Source: Desulfosporosinus sp. UBA4726
GTDB lineage: Bacteria; Bacillota; Desulfitobacteriia; Desulfitobacteriales; Desulfitobacteriaceae
DNA length: 8,009 bases
Reading direction: 5' to 3'
Assembly (NCBI GenBank): GCA_002404215.1
Contig: DHJG01000104.1
Span: forward strand, 21,662 to 29,670
Shown: positions 6,883-8,009 of the stretch, piece after piece
How positions within the stretch are numbered: position 1 is the stretch's first letter
Layout: every line of letters begins with the position of its first letter
Notes under the pieces: generated by a model
Database searches by the model: none
Told to the model about the DNA's origin: nothing
What the model saw: only the letters and a program-made list of their open reading frames with translations
Position numbers and translations under genes: made by a program

Positions 6883-6929
6883 ATAGCAAGAGCCTTTCAC
6901 ACACAAACGTGGTGAAAGGCTCTTGCTAT
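6883..6929. terminator. Long hairpin between convergent genes, possible bidirectional terminator
   Basis: ATAGCAAGAGCCTTTCAC (6883-6900) and GTGAAAGGCTCTTGCTAT (6912-6929) are perfect 18-bp complements around an 11-nt loop. The hairpin begins 27 nt after the endopeptidase stop and ends 14 nt from the uppP stop, so position argues for terminating both convergent transcripts. Neither direction has a T-tract after the stem: the plus strand continues CATCTCG, and the minus strand continues TGGAAAAAA. It is thus not a canonical intrinsic terminator, and could act by blocking antisense read-through or protecting 3' ends. Confidence 0.55.
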
Positions 6930-6943
6930 CATCTCGATTAGAA

Positions 6944-7744
6944 CTAAAGGAAGCTAAAGTAAGCAAGTACAAAAATACCAAACACAATTCTATAATAAGC
7001 AAAGGGTTTAAAATTCCTTTTGCTGACATAATTCATGAACCCTGCAATGACTATCCAGGCAACAATAAACGATACCAAGAACCCACAAGCTACCACTAGT
7101 AACTCGTGCGACGTCAAGAACATGCCGTTCTTCAAGAGTGTGTAAGCAGAAGCTGCTAGCATGGTGGGAATTGCCAAATAGAAGGAAAATTCAGCGGCTA
7201 CAACTCTGGAAGCGCCTAAAAGCATTGCCCCGATGATGGTTGCTGCTGAGCGTGAGGTACCAGGGATCATTGCCAAACACTGAATAAGACCGATTAATAA
7301 TGCCGTTTTATAAGTCAGATGGTCTACCGAGGTAATTCGATTTAATGGTTTCCTATTTTCAATGTACAGCAGAATTATTCCGCCAACTATTAGGGCAATT
7401 GCTACAACAGTCGTATTAAACAAACGTTTTTCTATGTAATCCCCCACTAGGGCTCCAATTGCAAGAGCAGGAATTACTCCAACAATAGTCTTTTTCCAGA
7501 GGTCAAATATTTTATGGTTTTTTGAGGACTTGTTATGACTTGAGGGAATAAGTCGTTTCCAGAAATACACAACCACCGAAAGAATTGCACCTAATTGTAT
7601 TACCACATCAAACATCTTGGTGAATTGTTCATTGAAACCAACAAACTGGTTTACAATAATTAGGTGTCCCGTAGAAGAAATAGGGAGGAATTCTGTAATC
7701 CCTTCTACAATTCCCAAAATCAAGGCACTAATAAAATCGTTCAT
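6944..7744 (-). CDS. uppP: Undecaprenyl-diphosphatase (BacA/UppP family)
   Basis: A 266-residue polytopic membrane enzyme of normal length. It dephosphorylates undecaprenyl diphosphate to the monophosphate, renewing the lipid carrier for peptidoglycan and other wall polymers, and its overproduction is known to give bacitracin resistance. Both family signatures are intact: EGITEFLPISSTGHL (14-28, with E14, E18 and H27 as the expected active-site acids and histidine) and PGTSRSAATIIGA (161-173, catalytic R165). Hydrophobic segments span most of the chain, separated by a basic loop near 63-86. The ATG has only a weak ribosome site (GAGATGAT, 7755-7748). A poor promoter candidate (TTGAGT 7798-7793, 19 nt, TAAAAT 7773-7768) lies upstream. 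It is a single-gene unit, convergent with the endopeptidase and outside the tetR-controlled region. Confidence 0.96.
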   Translation of the reverse strand: MNDFISALILGIVEGITEFLPISSTGHLIIVNQFVGFNEQFTKMFDVVIQLGAILSVVVYFWKRLIPSSHNKSSKNHKIFDLWKKTIVGVIPALAIGALVGDYIEKRLFNTTVVAIALIVGGIILLYIENRKPLNRITSVDHLTYKTALLIGLIQCLAMIPGTSRSAATIIGAMLLGASRVVAAEFSFYLAIPTMLAASAYTLLKNGMFLTSHELLVVACGFLVSFIVAWIVIAGFMNYVSKRNFKPFAYYRIVFGIFVLAYFSFL

Positions 7745-8009
7745 AGTATCATCTCATTTCTGAATAAATTTTAAGCTTTCCTTTATTTTTTTACTCAATC
7801 TTCTCTACTTTACTCTGCTCCGCGATTAAATACAAACTAATATTAACAGAGGAATTCCCCTGACTCTTTAAAATGATTTGAAAAATAGGATGCATTGACA
7901 AATCTCAACTCCTTGCTGCTGTTTTCTTCTTTTTCCATCCACTCCCACTTCCAGCTCTTCCACAACTAGAATCGTTACCGTATACCATCATTGACTACTG
8001 ACCAACCAA
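7745..8009. other. Right flank, no convincing gene
   Basis: This 265-base stretch upstream of uppP has no supported gene. On the minus strand a 36-codon frame (7901 to 7791) opens with TTG 7 nt after AAGGAG (7914-7909); a second, 28-codon frame (7991 to 7905) lacks a ribosome site. Neither resembles a family I know. CAGAGGAATTCCCCTG (7847-7862) is a near-palindrome with one mismatched pair. The upstream signals of uppP must lie here but are weak. Confidence 0.5.

Noticed and set aside
7895..7900. Perfect TTGACA on the plus strand
   Set aside because: The position 17 nt downstream reads GCTGTT, with no -10, and no rightward gene follows.

Overview
The window looks like chromosomal DNA of a low-to-moderate GC, spore-forming Firmicute. 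A clostridial/Peptococcaceae type such as Desulfosporosinus or Desulfitobacterium is my guess, and the genus is not provable from this sequence. The reasons are strong AGGAGG-type ribosome sites, two TTG starts, a Gram-positive style ABC/adaptor efflux set without an outer-membrane partner, and a gamma-D-Glu-diamino-acid endopeptidase of the kind found in Bacillus and clostridial relatives. All six real genes are complete. There is no sign of an rRNA, tRNA, CRISPR array, insertion sequence or phage.

Layout: 1-331 is a gene-free, AT-rich left flank with a small tandem repeat and a weak terminator for the leftward operon. 332-5392 is a four-gene leftward operon, in transcription order a TetR/AcrR-type regulator (5392-4763), an ABC ATPase (4729-4025), a two-module FtsX/MacB-type permease (4031-1653) and an HlyD/RND-type membrane fusion adaptor (1630-332). 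Gaps are 33 nt, a 7-nt overlap and 22 nt, so the genes are probably co-transcribed. 5393-5571 is a divergent control region. 5572-6855 is a rightward M14-family peptidoglycan endopeptidase with one peptidoglycan-binding domain and one LysM. 6856-6943 is a convergent gap holding an 18-bp perfect hairpin. 6944-7744 is a leftward undecaprenyl-diphosphatase (uppP/bacA). 7745-8009 has no convincing gene.

How it may work together: the ATPase, permease and adaptor are expected to form an efflux or membrane-extrusion machine, with the TetR protein as its local sensor-repressor. The most striking sequence feature is a palindrome (TTGACCA-CA-TGGTCAA, 5464-5479) between tetR and the endopeptidase. Each arm of the palindrome is itself a good -35 hexamer, one per direction, each 17 nt from a plausible -10. 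One TetR dimer pair could therefore silence the efflux operon (with tetR) and the wall endopeptidase together. If true, this links export of a toxic compound with peptidoglycan remodelling; the neighbouring uppP also serves the cell envelope but shows no sign of sharing this control.

I see no wholly novel system. The window is mostly recognisable families, and the points worth checking are the shared operator, start-codon details, and a hairpin without a U-tract.
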